Assembly: GCA_963721645.1 (NCBI GenBank) | Contig: CAVRJK010000002.1 | Location: 372,001-436,000 of the forward strand | Source: JALZKA01 sp963721645 | Lineage (GTDB): Bacteria; Actinomycetota; Thermoleophilia; Solirubrobacterales; 70-9 | DNA length: 64,000 bases | Direction: 5' to 3' | Part shown: positions 25,776 to 34,407 of the stretch, one piece after another | Numbering within the stretch: the first letter of the stretch is position 1 | How the letters are laid out: every line of letters begins with the position of its first letter | Position numbers and translations under genes: made by a program | Notes under the pieces: generated by a model | What the model was told of the DNA's origin: nothing | The model's input: only the letters and a program-made list of their open reading frames with translations | Database searches by the model: none

Positions 25776-27097
25776 AGAGGGTCATCCGCGAGCACCTCCG
25801 TGACTTCGTCGCGATCCTCTTCTTGGCGGTCTTTGCCACCGGGATCTCGTACTACATCCTCCAGGAGCAGCGCCTCAGGATCCCGATCCTCGAGGAGAAG
25901 CCCTTCGAGTTGAAGGCCGAGTTCCGCACCGCCCAGGCCGTTGTCCCGGGCCAGGGCCAGACGGTCCGCGTCGCGGGAGTGGACATCGGCGAGGTGAGTG
26001 AGGTCGAGCTCGTCGACGGCAGTGGAGTGATCAGCTTCGACGTAGACCGCGAGTACCTGCCGATCTATCGCGACGCCACGATGCTCATGCGGCCGACGAC
26101 CGGGCTGAAGGACATGTTCTTCGACCTCGATCCAGGCTCGAGCCAGGCGGGCGAGTACTCGGAGGGTGACGTCATCCCCATGACCAACACCGCCCCGGAC
26201 GTGAACCTCGACGAGATCCTGGAAGGTCTTGACGGGGACACCCAGGCATACCTCCGGATGCTCCTCGTCGGAGCCGGCGAGGGGCTCGAAGGCAACGGCA
26301 AGCGGCTGGGCAAGCTGCTCGGCAATCTTGGACCGATCCAGGACGACCTCTCGACACTCAACGAAGAGGTGGCCAAGCGCCGCGAAGAGCTGGCGTCGAC
26401 CGTGCACTCGTTCAACCTCTTGATGACGCGGGTCGGCCAGGTCGAGTCCGAGTTGACGCTCCTCGTCAGCTCCTCCCGCCGCGCCTTGGGCGCCATCGCC
26501 GAGCGTGATCCGGATGTCCAGCGCTTCGTTGCACGCCTCCCCGGCACCCTCGAGCAAGCGGAGACGACGCTCAACAACCTGGCCGAGTTCGCGCAAATCC
26601 TCGGACCCACCTTCAACTCGCTGCGACCCTTCGCTCGCAACCTGCCTGAGCTGAACGAGTCGAACATCCAGCTGGCGGAGTCGTCGACGCCGGTCGTCAG
26701 GGATCAGATCCGCCCGTTCGTGCGCTCGGCCCGCGAACCGCTTCCAGACCTGCGGAAGGCCGCGGGCCGCTTCAGCGAGGCGACACCGCACCTACGCACC
26801 ACGTTCTCCAAGCTCAACCGCCTCACCAATATGGCGGCCTTCAACCCGGACGGCGCGGAGGCGTCGGGCACGCCCGGAAGGGACGAGGGGTATCTCTTCT
26901 GGGGCGCATGGCTCGGTCACAACACGGCGAGCCTCTACTCCGCGGGCGACGGCCACGGCTATTACCGGCGCATCTACCTATCGATGGGCTGCGAGCAGCT
27001 CAATGACCTGATCTCGAACCCGAACCCGATCGCCCAGCAGCTGACCCAGCTCGTCACCGGATTCACCAACGCGGTAATCGCCCAGGCCTGCCCCTAA
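25772..27097 (+). CDS. MCE-family lipid-transport protein 5
   Basis: This is the shortest subunit at 441 residues. An anchor (DFVAILFLAVFATGISYYIL) is followed by an MCE domain (FELKAEFRTAQAVVPGQGQTVRVAGVDIGEVSEV) with GLKDMFFDLDPGS, then coiled helices. The C-terminus carries a GAWLGHNTASLYSAGDGHGYYRR segment rich in Gly, His and Tyr. It overlaps gene 4 by ATGA. Confidence 0.87.
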   Translation: MKRVIREHLRDFVAILFLAVFATGISYYILQEQRLRIPILEEKPFELKAEFRTAQAVVPGQGQTVRVAGVDIGEVSEVELVDGSGVISFDVDREYLPIYRDATMLMRPTTGLKDMFFDLDPGSSQAGEYSEGDVIPMTNTAPDVNLDEILEGLDGDTQAYLRMLLVGAGEGLEGNGKRLGKLLGNLGPIQDDLSTLNEEVAKRREELASTVHSFNLLMTRVGQVESELTLLVSSSRRALGAIAERDPDVQRFVARLPGTLEQAETTLNNLAEFAQILGPTFNSLRPFARNLPELNESNIQLAESSTPVVRDQIRPFVRSAREPLPDLRKAAGRFSEATPHLRTTFSKLNRLTNMAAFNPDGAEASGTPGRDEGYLFWGAWLGHNTASLYSAGDGHGYYRRIYLSMGCEQLNDLISNPNPIAQQLTQLVTGFTNAVIAQACP

Positions 27098-27100
27098 ATC

Positions 27101-28702
27101 ATGCAAAAACAAGCTCCTTCAGCCACCAGAATCCTCATCGCCGCAGCGTTTGCGGTGTCGTGCTTTGTGTTGCTCCTCTTCCTTTGGATCGCATTCGGCG
27201 GCCCCGTGCCGTTCAAGGCCAAGAGCTACCGGATCTCCGCATACTTTCCCGAGGCCGCCCAGCTTGCCGTCGAGTCGGACGTGCGGATTGGCGGCGTCTC
27301 GGTTGGCAGGGTCAAAGAAACTGGGCTCGCTCCCATTACCGAGCGGATCAACGGCAACGACGCGACCGAGGCCGTGATTGAGATCAAGCCCCAGTACGCG
27401 CCGATCTCAGAGGACGCCCAAGCCATTCTGCGCCAGAAGACCCTCCTCGGCGAGACGTACATTGAGCTCACCTCAGGCACGGAGCCGGCGTCGGGCGAGG
27501 CGACTGAAGGTGTATCGCTCGGGGCCCAGTCGGGCTTGAGCGACTCCGAGGCAAGCGAGATCGAGTCAATTCCGGAGGGCGGCACGCTCGGCGCTTCGCA
27601 AACGACCGAGGCGAGCCAGATCGACGAGTTCTTCAACGGCCTCGACGAAGAGGCCCGTATGTCGTTCCGACGCTGGCAGGCGTCTGCTGCCGTTGCAATC
27701 CGCGACCGCGGACTCGACCTCAACGATGCGCTCGGCAACCTGGCGCCGTTCATCACGGACACGAGCGACCTGCTTGAAGTGCTCGACCGTCAAGAGGTGG
27801 CGCTCCGCGGCGTGGTCCGCGACACGGGCACGACGTTCGAGGCCCTCTCTTCCCGCGGCTCCGAGCTGACCGAGGCGATCCGTGGGGGACGGAACACCTT
27901 CTCGGCCCTGGCGGAGGAGCAGGACGCCCTGGCTGAACTCATTCAGATCCTGCCGACCTTCCAGCGCGAGTCGCAGGCCACCTTGACACGCCTCGATCAG
28001 TTCCAGGAGCGCGCGACGCCAACGATCGAGGCGTTGATGCCGGTCGCCCAGAAGCTGAGCCCGACGCTCGAGGACGTCCGCCGACTCGCGCCGAACCTGC
28101 GCAACCTGTTTTATGACCTGCGCGTGCTCAACCGCGTCTCGCTCAAGGGCTTGCCGGCGCTCCGGAGCTTCCTGCTCGGCGTCGCGCCGGTCATCGACGA
28201 ACTCGAGCACTTCCTCGCCAACCTCAACCCGATCATCCGCTACCTGGGCTACAACAAGGCGACGGTCGCGGACTTCCTGACCGGCCCGGGCGCAGCGATG
28301 TCGGGAGTGGTCGACGGGTTCCCCGGTGACCCTGCACGCCGCCACTTCCTTCGCCAGCTCACGGTCACCAGCACCGAGACGCTCTCCATCCACCCCAACC
28401 GCCTCAACACGAACCGCGGCAACGGTTACCTCGCCGACGGCGTGCTGAACGGGATCGAGGCTTCGATGAACGGAATCTTCCCCAACTTCGACTGCCGTAA
28501 TACGGACTACAGCCCGTTCGATCCGGCGGTCGCCTCGAAGGCGGACGAGGAGGAGTTGCGAGCGGGCGCCACCGACCCCGACCTCAACATGGGCAACCCG
28601 CCCGGGGCCGGGTACGCGCCGTGCTTTATCGAGGGCGACTTCCCCGGCGGAGCCGTCTTCGGCAACGGCGATCGCGGCCCGGAGATCCGGCAAGACCCGT
28701 AG
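27101..28702 (+). CDS. MCE-family lipid-transport protein 6
   Basis: This 533-residue protein has an anchor (AAFAVSCFVLLLFLWIAF), an MCE domain (YRISAYFPEAAQLAVESDVRIGGVSVGRVKE) with LRQKTLLGETYIELTSG, a helical region and a C-terminal part with two or three Cys residues. It is the last of six MCE genes. No YrbE/MlaE permease, MlaF ATPase or Mas-type accessory gene is seen on either side; a short-chain dehydrogenase follows after 33 bases. Confidence 0.87.
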   Translation: MQKQAPSATRILIAAAFAVSCFVLLLFLWIAFGGPVPFKAKSYRISAYFPEAAQLAVESDVRIGGVSVGRVKETGLAPITERINGNDATEAVIEIKPQYAPISEDAQAILRQKTLLGETYIELTSGTEPASGEATEGVSLGAQSGLSDSEASEIESIPEGGTLGASQTTEASQIDEFFNGLDEEARMSFRRWQASAAVAIRDRGLDLNDALGNLAPFITDTSDLLEVLDRQEVALRGVVRDTGTTFEALSSRGSELTEAIRGGRNTFSALAEEQDALAELIQILPTFQRESQATLTRLDQFQERATPTIEALMPVAQKLSPTLEDVRRLAPNLRNLFYDLRVLNRVSLKGLPALRSFLLGVAPVIDELEHFLANLNPIIRYLGYNKATVADFLTGPGAAMSGVVDGFPGDPARRHFLRQLTVTSTETLSIHPNRLNTNRGNGYLADGVLNGIEASMNGIFPNFDCRNTDYSPFDPAVASKADEEELRAGATDPDLNMGNPPGAGYAPCFIEGDFPGGAVFGNGDRGPEIRQDP

Positions 28703-28735
28703 CTGCGGTTCGCCTTCTCTCAATAGGGTTGCCGG

Positions 28736-29566
28736 ATGTCACTTAAAGGCCGGACCGTTGTCATGTCGGGCGGGAGCCGTGGGATCGGCCTCGCGATCGC
28801 CAAGCGGATCGCTGAGGACGGCGCAAACATAGTTCTGATCGCGAAGACCGCGGAGCCGCATCCAAAGCTGCCCGGAACGGTTTTCACCGCCGCCGAGGAG
28901 GTTGAGGAGGCCGGGGGACAGGCGCTACCGATCGTCGGCGACGTGCGCGACGAGAACCAGGTGTCGAACGCTGTCGCCCAAGCGGTCGAGAAGTTCGGTG
29001 GGGTGGACATCGTCGTCAACAACGCGTCCGCGATCAACCTGGCGCCGATGGCGGATCTCGAGGTCAAGCGCTTCGACCTGATGCAGTCGATCAACTCGCG
29101 CGGGACCTTCGTCCTGAGCAAGGCTTGCCTGCCGCACCTTCGCGAGTCGGAACACGCCCACGTCCTGACGCTCTCACCTCCGTTGTCGGCCGATCCCAAG
29201 TGGCTGAAGGGGAACTCGGCTTACACGCTTTCGAAGATGGGGATGACGATGCTGACCCTTGGCCTTGCCCAGGACGAGGCCGATCACGGTGTGGCCGCCA
29301 ACTGTCTGTGGCCGCGGACGATTATCGCGACCGCCGCCGTGCAGAACCTCCTGGGCGGCGACGAGGCCATGGCCCGCTCGCGCACGCCTGAGATCTATGC
29401 GGACGCGGCCTACGCGATCCTCAAGCGCGACCCGCGGGAGTGCACGGGCAATGCGTACATCGACGACGAGGTGCTCGCCGAAGACGGGATAACGGATCTC
29501 TCCAAGTACTCCGCCCCAGACGCCGAGCTCGTCCTGGACCTCTTCGTCGACGGCTGGCCTGACTAA
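28736..29566 (+). CDS. Short-chain dehydrogenase (HSDL2-like)
   Basis: This 276-residue SDR has cofactor motif GGSRGIG (12-18), NNAS near 95-98, and catalytic Y163 and K167 (YTLSK). The run LSPPLSADPKW and the late LWPRTIIATAA segment match HSDL2-type oxidoreductases linked to lipid metabolism. It follows the MCE operon closely and may be co-transcribed, so a role on imported lipids is a fair inference. The substrate is unknown. Confidence 0.87.
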   Translation: MSLKGRTVVMSGGSRGIGLAIAKRIAEDGANIVLIAKTAEPHPKLPGTVFTAAEEVEEAGGQALPIVGDVRDENQVSNAVAQAVEKFGGVDIVVNNASAINLAPMADLEVKRFDLMQSINSRGTFVLSKACLPHLRESEHAHVLTLSPPLSADPKWLKGNSAYTLSKMGMTMLTLGLAQDEADHGVAANCLWPRTIIATAAVQNLLGGDEAMARSRTPEIYADAAYAILKRDPRECTGNAYIDDEVLAEDGITDLSKYSAPDAELVLDLFVDGWPD

Positions 29567-29577
29567 CGAAGCGAATG

Positions 29578-29640
29578 TGAGGGTCTGGCCCCCCTGCGGC
29601 CGGGAGTGCGATTCTCGTTTGTGAGGGTCTGGCCCCTTTG
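29578..29640. repeat. Two copies of TGAGGGTCTGGCCCC
   Basis: Copies at 29578-29592 and 29622-29636 share GTGAGGGTCTGGCCCC and are 44 bases apart between the SDR and DUF2236 genes. They belong to the dispersed GGGTCTGRCCCC family seen elsewhere in the window. Confidence 0.7.
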
Positions 29641-29656
29641 GTAGGTAGGTTGAGGG

Positions 29657-29684
29657 TGGTACGTAAGTGATAGGGTGCGTACCA
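29657..29684. promoter_or_regulatory. Inverted repeat over the DUF2236 start (TetR operator candidate)
   Basis: TGGTACG (29657-29663) and CGTACCA (29678-29684) form a perfect seven-base inverted repeat with a 14-base spacer. It covers the GTG start of the DUF2236 gene, whose second cistron encodes a TetR regulator. An autoregulatory operator is the simplest reading. Confidence 0.45.
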
Positions 29685-30619
29685 TCGCTCCCATCCTTCC
29701 CAAACGCGAGGATGCCGATCGCCTGATTCCCCCGCCCGGAGGGGCGACCTGGCGGATGGCATCCGACATCCGCCTGATGGCGGGCGCGGGGTACGCGCTG
29801 ATGCTTCAGGTCTCTCACCCCGTCGTGGGTGCGGGTGTCTCTGAGCACTCCAACTTCCGGGCGGACCCGTGGGGCCGGCTTCTGCGCACGCTCGACTTCA
29901 CGACGAGCATGGTCTACGGCGGCCCGGAGCTCGCCTGGGACACCGGACGCCGAGTGCGCCAGATGCACCGCCAGATCAAGGGCCAGCTGCCGAGTGGGGA
30001 GCCGTACCACTCGCTGGAGCCGGAGGCCTACGCGTGGGTCCACGCGACGCTTGCGGACTCGATCATCCGCTCCCACATGCGCTTCGTGGGGCCGGTCGAT
30101 CACGCCGAGCTCGAGACGTTCTGGGCGGAGTGGCGGCGAGTGGGTCGCCTTCTGGGAGTGCGCGACCGCGATCTTCCCGCGACCTGGGAGGAGTTCCCTT
30201 CCTACTTCGACCACATGGTCCGCGAGACGCTTGAGCCGACCGACTCGGTCACGGACGTTCTCGAAGCGCTCGCCGCGCCACCGCCGCCGAAGATCAGGGG
30301 AATGAGCGACAGCCTTTGGCAAGCCCTCAGGGTTCCGGCGGCCCGAGGCGCAAAGCTCGGTACGGTCGGCCTGATGCCGCGGGCGTTGCGCTCAAAGCTC
30401 GCCCTCGACTGGTCCGAGTCACGAAACCTCGAGCTCCGCGCCGTGAGCGCTGCGTCGCGCGCCTCCGGCGTCGTCCTGCCCTCTTCCCTTCGAAACTTCG
30501 GGCCAAGCTACCTGCGTTGGCGCGCCGCCGCGATCGCTCGCGGCGAGGTGGCTTCCGGCAAGGGGAGCAAGTTCACCGCTTCCGAGGACGGTGCGGCTGC
30601 CGTGTCGGCTCCCGCATGA
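29675..30619 (+). CDS. DUF2236 / MpaB-type oxygenase-like protein
   Basis: This 314-residue protein matches the DUF2236 family, which includes fungal MpaB and the latex-clearing rubber oxygenase Lcp. Visible landmarks are LMLQVSHPVVGAGVSEHS, DPWGRLLRTLDF and the WVHATLADSIIRSH segment, supplying conserved His and Arg residues for a heme-like site. Actinobacterial members are mostly uncharacterised oxygenases of hydrophobic substrates. It starts with GTG and overlaps the TetR start by ATGA, so the pair is one transcript. Confidence 0.8.
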   Translation: MRTIAPILPKREDADRLIPPPGGATWRMASDIRLMAGAGYALMLQVSHPVVGAGVSEHSNFRADPWGRLLRTLDFTTSMVYGGPELAWDTGRRVRQMHRQIKGQLPSGEPYHSLEPEAYAWVHATLADSIIRSHMRFVGPVDHAELETFWAEWRRVGRLLGVRDRDLPATWEEFPSYFDHMVRETLEPTDSVTDVLEALAAPPPPKIRGMSDSLWQALRVPAARGAKLGTVGLMPRALRSKLALDWSESRNLELRAVSAASRASGVVLPSSLRNFGPSYLRWRAAAIARGEVASGKGSKFTASEDGAAAVSAPA

Positions 30620-31239
30620 GCCCCACGCTCCTCGAACGGGCGCTGGCCGCGCCCCAGGCCGAGGGCGACGAGGTTTCCGAGCGCATTCTGGACGCCTCCC
30701 TTGAGTTGGTCGCGGCCTCGGGCCTTCGCAACCTCACAATGGACGACGCAGCGTCGCGCGCGGGAGTGGGGCGGATGACCGTCTATCGGCGCTTCGGCGA
30801 CCGCGAGAGCCTGGTGGACGCCCTGGCGGCACGCGAGGCCAAGCGTTGCCTGTCTGAGCTCGACCGCGCGGTCGATTCATCTCTTCCCGTAGCCGAGGGC
30901 ATCGTGGCCGGCTTCGTGGCGAGCCTCCAACTGATCCGCACCCATCCGGTTCTCAACCGCTTCGCTCGCCACGAGCCGGAAGCAGCTCTGAGCGCGTTGA
31001 ACGCCGAGGGGGCCGCGATCGTGGTCATGGGCCGTGAGTTCGTGGCGGCCCGGCTTCGTGATGCCCAGGCCCGCGGTGAGCTTGACCAAGCCCTTGACGC
31101 CACGCACGCAGCCGAGCTCCTGGTGCGGCTTGGCTTTTCGTTCCTTCTGATGCCGGAGAGCGCCCTGCCGCTCGACGATGCCGAAGCCGCGGCTGACGTC
31201 GCGAGAGCGCTGATGGCACCCGTCCTGGGCAGTGGCTAG
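30616..31239 (+). CDS. TetR-family regulator
   Basis: This 207-residue protein has an N-terminal helix-turn-helix (ILDASLELVAASGLRNLTMDDAASRAGVGRMTVYRRFGDRESLV) and a helical C-terminal domain. The ATG at 30616 overlaps the oxygenase stop and sets the start; the frame stays open upstream, but only as an out-of-register reading of the oxygenase gene. It probably represses its own two-gene operon through the inverted repeat at 29657. Its stop shares CTAG with the opposing gene. Confidence 0.87.
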   Translation: MSPTLLERALAAPQAEGDEVSERILDASLELVAASGLRNLTMDDAASRAGVGRMTVYRRFGDRESLVDALAAREAKRCLSELDRAVDSSLPVAEGIVAGFVASLQLIRTHPVLNRFARHEPEAALSALNAEGAAIVVMGREFVAARLRDAQARGELDQALDATHAAELLVRLGFSFLLMPESALPLDDAEAAADVARALMAPVLGSG

Positions 31240-32423
31240 GGAACGCGGTAGCGCTCGACTCTGATCGAGCCGTCACCCACGCTCATCCTGTCGTTGGGCT
31301 GCGCTGTTGCGAGCTTCGGGAGGCCCGCCATCACGATGTTCACAAACACCGGTTTGGGCTCGCCGTTCTTCTGAGGCATCTTTCGCTTCACGACCGCGGT
31401 CGCGGCTTTCGGCGTATTGCAGGGGTCTTGATAGGTGCTTTTCCCCTGCGTGCAGTTGAAGCCGTTTTGCTCTGAGACCTCGCCGCCGCTCGAGAGGGTC
31501 TTCGTCACGAAGCCCTTGGTGCGCGTTTCGGTCGGTGATGTCGAAACAATGACCCGCGTCCCGATGAAGACGTTGTACGGGACGCTCGAGATGCCGATGC
31601 GCTGTTTGGACTTGATCCGCAGCGCGTCGCCCTTTTCCAGGCCGTCGAGTCGCAGGGAGCGGACCACCTTGCGCCCGGCGTTACCGCTCGGCGCGATCGG
31701 GACCGAACCCCGCATCTTGGCGCCGCCTTCAGTTGTTTGGGGTGGGGGGATTGCGCCCCGCTCGAGGATGGCATCGACTCGGCCCTTGTCCCCGTCCACC
31801 GAACCGTCGGGGCGGTCCGCACCGACCACCACCACGTCGCCGCCTCCGGCGTTCTTGTGGCTCGCCGCGGCAGTGACGTTCAAAAAGCAGCCGTCCGGTG
31901 GGCACGGCAGGTTCGAGACATTCCGGACGCGCTTCACCGCGTTGGAGAAGACGAGCACGCAATGGTGGTTCCGATTCGGGCGCTTCTGATTGCACCTGAT
32001 GGACTCTGCCTTCGAGATCGGCTCGGCGCCCGGGCCGTCTGCTGCCGTCGCGCTGGAGGCGAGGACGACCTGCGCGTCCATGATCGGGCTGTAGTTGTAC
32101 TGGCTGCCGACGCATCGTGGTTCCTGCGTCGCGCATGTCGTCGAGAGCTGAAGCTCGGCGGTTGCACGCAGGATGTCGCCGCGCCTGAGTCCGCCTCCCG
32201 CCGAAACTCGCTCCGAGAGGACGACGAGCGGTTGCGCCCCCCGAGAACCCGTGACCGGGATCGTCTCGCGCGTCTCGTTGGACTCGCGTGAGGCGATCGT
32301 CGCGATCAGCGCCGGTTCGACTTCGCCATGCGCGGCGAGCGCAGGGATCGCCAGGGCGCCTGCGCACCCGACGATCGCGGCGGCGATCATCGCACGTATC
32401 CGGCCCCTGCCGTTCGTACTCAT
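31236..32423 (-). CDS. Secreted protein of unknown function
   Basis: This 395-residue protein starts at the ATG at 32423, just after a GGGGGG ribosome site, with signal peptide IRAMIAAAIVGCAGALAIPALA. The mature part is beta-rich with scattered Cys pairs (CATQEPRC, CPPDGC, CTQGKSTYQDPC) typical of disulfide-bonded extracellular proteins. No enzyme motif is recognised. Its stop codon is interlocked with the TetR stop at CTAG. Confidence 0.72.
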   Translation of the reverse strand: MSTNGRGRIRAMIAAAIVGCAGALAIPALAAHGEVEPALIATIASRESNETRETIPVTGSRGAQPLVVLSERVSAGGGLRRGDILRATAELQLSTTCATQEPRCVGSQYNYSPIMDAQVVLASSATAADGPGAEPISKAESIRCNQKRPNRNHHCVLVFSNAVKRVRNVSNLPCPPDGCFLNVTAAASHKNAGGGDVVVVGADRPDGSVDGDKGRVDAILERGAIPPPQTTEGGAKMRGSVPIAPSGNAGRKVVRSLRLDGLEKGDALRIKSKQRIGISSVPYNVFIGTRVIVSTSPTETRTKGFVTKTLSSGGEVSEQNGFNCTQGKSTYQDPCNTPKAATAVVKRKMPQKNGEPKPVFVNIVMAGLPKLATAQPNDRMSVGDGSIRVERYRVP

Positions 32424-32547
32424 CCCCCCATGTTCGCACGGCGACGGGCGGTGCGGGGCCGAGGCGGAAACTCGAACTACCCGGTTAGCCGGGGGACACC
32501 GCGGGTAGCCCAACAGGAACCGAACCCCCTACGAAAGGCGAACGAAA

Positions 32548-32946
32548 ATGCCCAGCTTGAAACGTTCGAAGCCCAAGACTGCCAGCGACCGGGTCAAGGC
32601 GGTGGGCGCCGTGGCCGGCGACGCCGGCAAGGCCGTAGGCAACGCGGCTCAGGCCGCCGGCGAGGTCGTGGCGGAAGGCGCCAAGACGGTCCGCGATCGG
32701 GCCATCGATGCTACGAAGGGGGCGCCCTCTGGTCTCGAATCGACTCGTGGCAAGGCCGTCGCGGCCGTCGGTGCCGCAGGGGCTGCCGCCGGAGCGGTCG
32801 CGTTTTGGAAGCGTTCCCAGGGCGACGAGCCGGACGTGGTCTTCGATCCGTCCCAGAACGAGCCGACCTCGGTGACCACGACCGAGACCGCCGAGGCTAA
32901 GGCGGCCAAGGAGGCCACTTCGGGGTCTGGCGAAGACTCCGGCTAG
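32548..32946 (+). CDS. Small Ala/Gly-rich protein
   Basis: This 132-residue protein is Ala-, Gly-, Val- and Lys-rich. A basic start (MPSLKRSKPK) leads into amphipathic repeats (GDAGKAVGNAAQAAGEVVAEGAK), a short hydrophobic Ala/Gly segment (VGAAGAAAGAVAF) followed by WKR, and an acidic Thr/Glu tail. It may be membrane-associated or DNA-associated. An AAAGGCGAACG ribosome site precedes the ATG. No family is recognised. Confidence 0.65.
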   Translation: MPSLKRSKPKTASDRVKAVGAVAGDAGKAVGNAAQAAGEVVAEGAKTVRDRAIDATKGAPSGLESTRGKAVAAVGAAGAAAGAVAFWKRSQGDEPDVVFDPSQNEPTSVTTTETAEAKAAKEATSGSGEDSG

Positions 32947-33063
32947 GCCCGCACAAGGGCGCTTGGCGCTCGTAGTGCGAGATCAAACGTCATCATTGTC
33001 CGTTACTTGGAAGCGCCGCCGACGCTGAGTAAAGAGGCGTCAATTGCGGTATAGGAACCCTCA

Positions 33064-34407
33064 ATGCTTATTGACAAACAGACCGAACTCGCAAACGGGC
33101 GCTACGCGCTGCGGAGTCGCCTGGGCACGGGCGGTGCGGCGACGGTCTGGCTTGCCGACGACACCGTGCTCGAGCGCAAGGTCGCAGTAAAGGTCCTCTC
33201 CGAGGCCCTTGCGTCGGACGAGAGCTGGCTGGCTCGATTTCGCCGAGAGGCACGCATCGCGGCGATGCTGACCCATCCGAACCTTGTGTCCGTGTACGAC
33301 TTCGCGTCCGGGCCGGAGCGGCCATACATCGTGATGGAGTACATGCCTGGTGGCTCGCTCCACGACGTCGCCGAGGCGGGCGAGCAGCTCGACTCCGAGA
33401 TGCTCACCCGGGATCTTTTGTCCGCGCTTTCGGCAATCCACGCCGGCGGGATCATTCACCGCGACGTGAAGCCCGGCAACGTCCTCCTTTCGGCGGACGG
33501 GACAGCATGCCTCACCGACTTCGGGATCGCGCGCCCGGAGGACGCGACCTCTCTCACTCAAACGGGCCAGATTCCGGGAACGGCCGAGTTCATGGCGCCG
33601 GAGCTGTGGCGCGGTGAGGCCGCGGACGAGCGTTCTGACCTTTACGGGGCCGGCGTGGTTCTTCGCCGGCTCATTGGAGAGGGCTCGACGCCGGAGCTCG
33701 CGCGACTGATCGACCGGTTGTCTGCCGAGGATCGCGAGAACCGGCCGGCCTCCGCCAAGGAGGCCCTTGAGAGTCTTGGTGGCGAACCTCAGCCATCCGC
33801 CATCCCGGTATCCGCTGAGGCGTCGACCGAGCCGGCCCCGCGCACGGTGATCATTCGCAGCGACGATCGGCCGAAGCGTGTAGCGGCGCTCGCGGGCGTC
33901 GCGGTGCTCGCCATCATCGCCGTGGTCGCGCTGGCCCAGGCGGTGGGCGGTGGCGACGACGCGGCGTCCGGCGGGGGCGCGTCCAACGCGGCAGCCGACG
34001 GCTCGGGCCAGGAAGATTCCGGACAGGCCGACAACACGCCCTCAGGCCAGAGTGGGTCGGGATCCGGCGCCGGCGGACAGGCCCCGGCTGAAACGACGGC
34101 GGATCCGGCTGCCCTCAACCAGCAGGGCTTCGATCTGATCCAGGCCGGGGAGCCCGCGGACGCGGTTCCGATCCTCAGGCGAGCGGTCAACGCCTACCCT
34201 GCGGATTCCACCGAGCTCGAGTACGCCTATGCGCTCTACAACTTCGGCAACGCCCTGTATCTCTCGGGCCGAGCCGAGCAGGCGATCCCGGTGCTCGAGA
34301 AGCGGCTCACCTTCGACAACCAGACCTCGACTGTCCAGGCGACACTCGACGAGGCTCGAGCCGCTGCCGGCGGCCAATCGTCAGACGACGGGGAAGACGA
34401 CGACTAG
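33064..34407 (+). CDS. PknB-like Ser/Thr protein kinase with TPR-like extracellular region
   Basis: The kinase domain (about 12-240) has G-loop GTGGAATV, K43 (VAVKV), HRDVKPGN (D134), DFG (D152) and a GTAEFMAPE segment. One membrane helix (about 272-294) leads to a Ser/Gly/Gln-rich linker and a C-terminal TPR-like region (LNQQGFDLIQAGEPADAVPILRRAV). The outside region could sense envelope ligands. The kinase domain is a little short for the family. AGGAA stands before the ATG. Its stop shares CTAG with the methyltransferase gene. Confidence 0.9.
   Translation: MLIDKQTELANGRYALRSRLGTGGAATVWLADDTVLERKVAVKVLSEALASDESWLARFRREARIAAMLTHPNLVSVYDFASGPERPYIVMEYMPGGSLHDVAEAGEQLDSEMLTRDLLSALSAIHAGGIIHRDVKPGNVLLSADGTACLTDFGIARPEDATSLTQTGQIPGTAEFMAPELWRGEAADERSDLYGAGVVLRRLIGEGSTPELARLIDRLSAEDRENRPASAKEALESLGGEPQPSAIPVSAEASTEPAPRTVIIRSDDRPKRVAALAGVAVLAIIAVVALAQAVGGGDDAASGGGASNAAADGSGQEDSGQADNTPSGQSGSGSGAGGQAPAETTADPAALNQQGFDLIQAGEPADAVPILRRAVNAYPADSTELEYAYALYNFGNALYLSGRAEQAIPVLEKRLTFDNQTSTVQATLDEARAAAGGQSSDDGEDDD

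Noticed and set aside
22645..28723. Several minus-strand open frames of 385-460 codons across the MCE operon
   Set aside because: They are low-complexity Arg/Glu/Leu-rich translations opposite clear MCE genes and lack any family motif.
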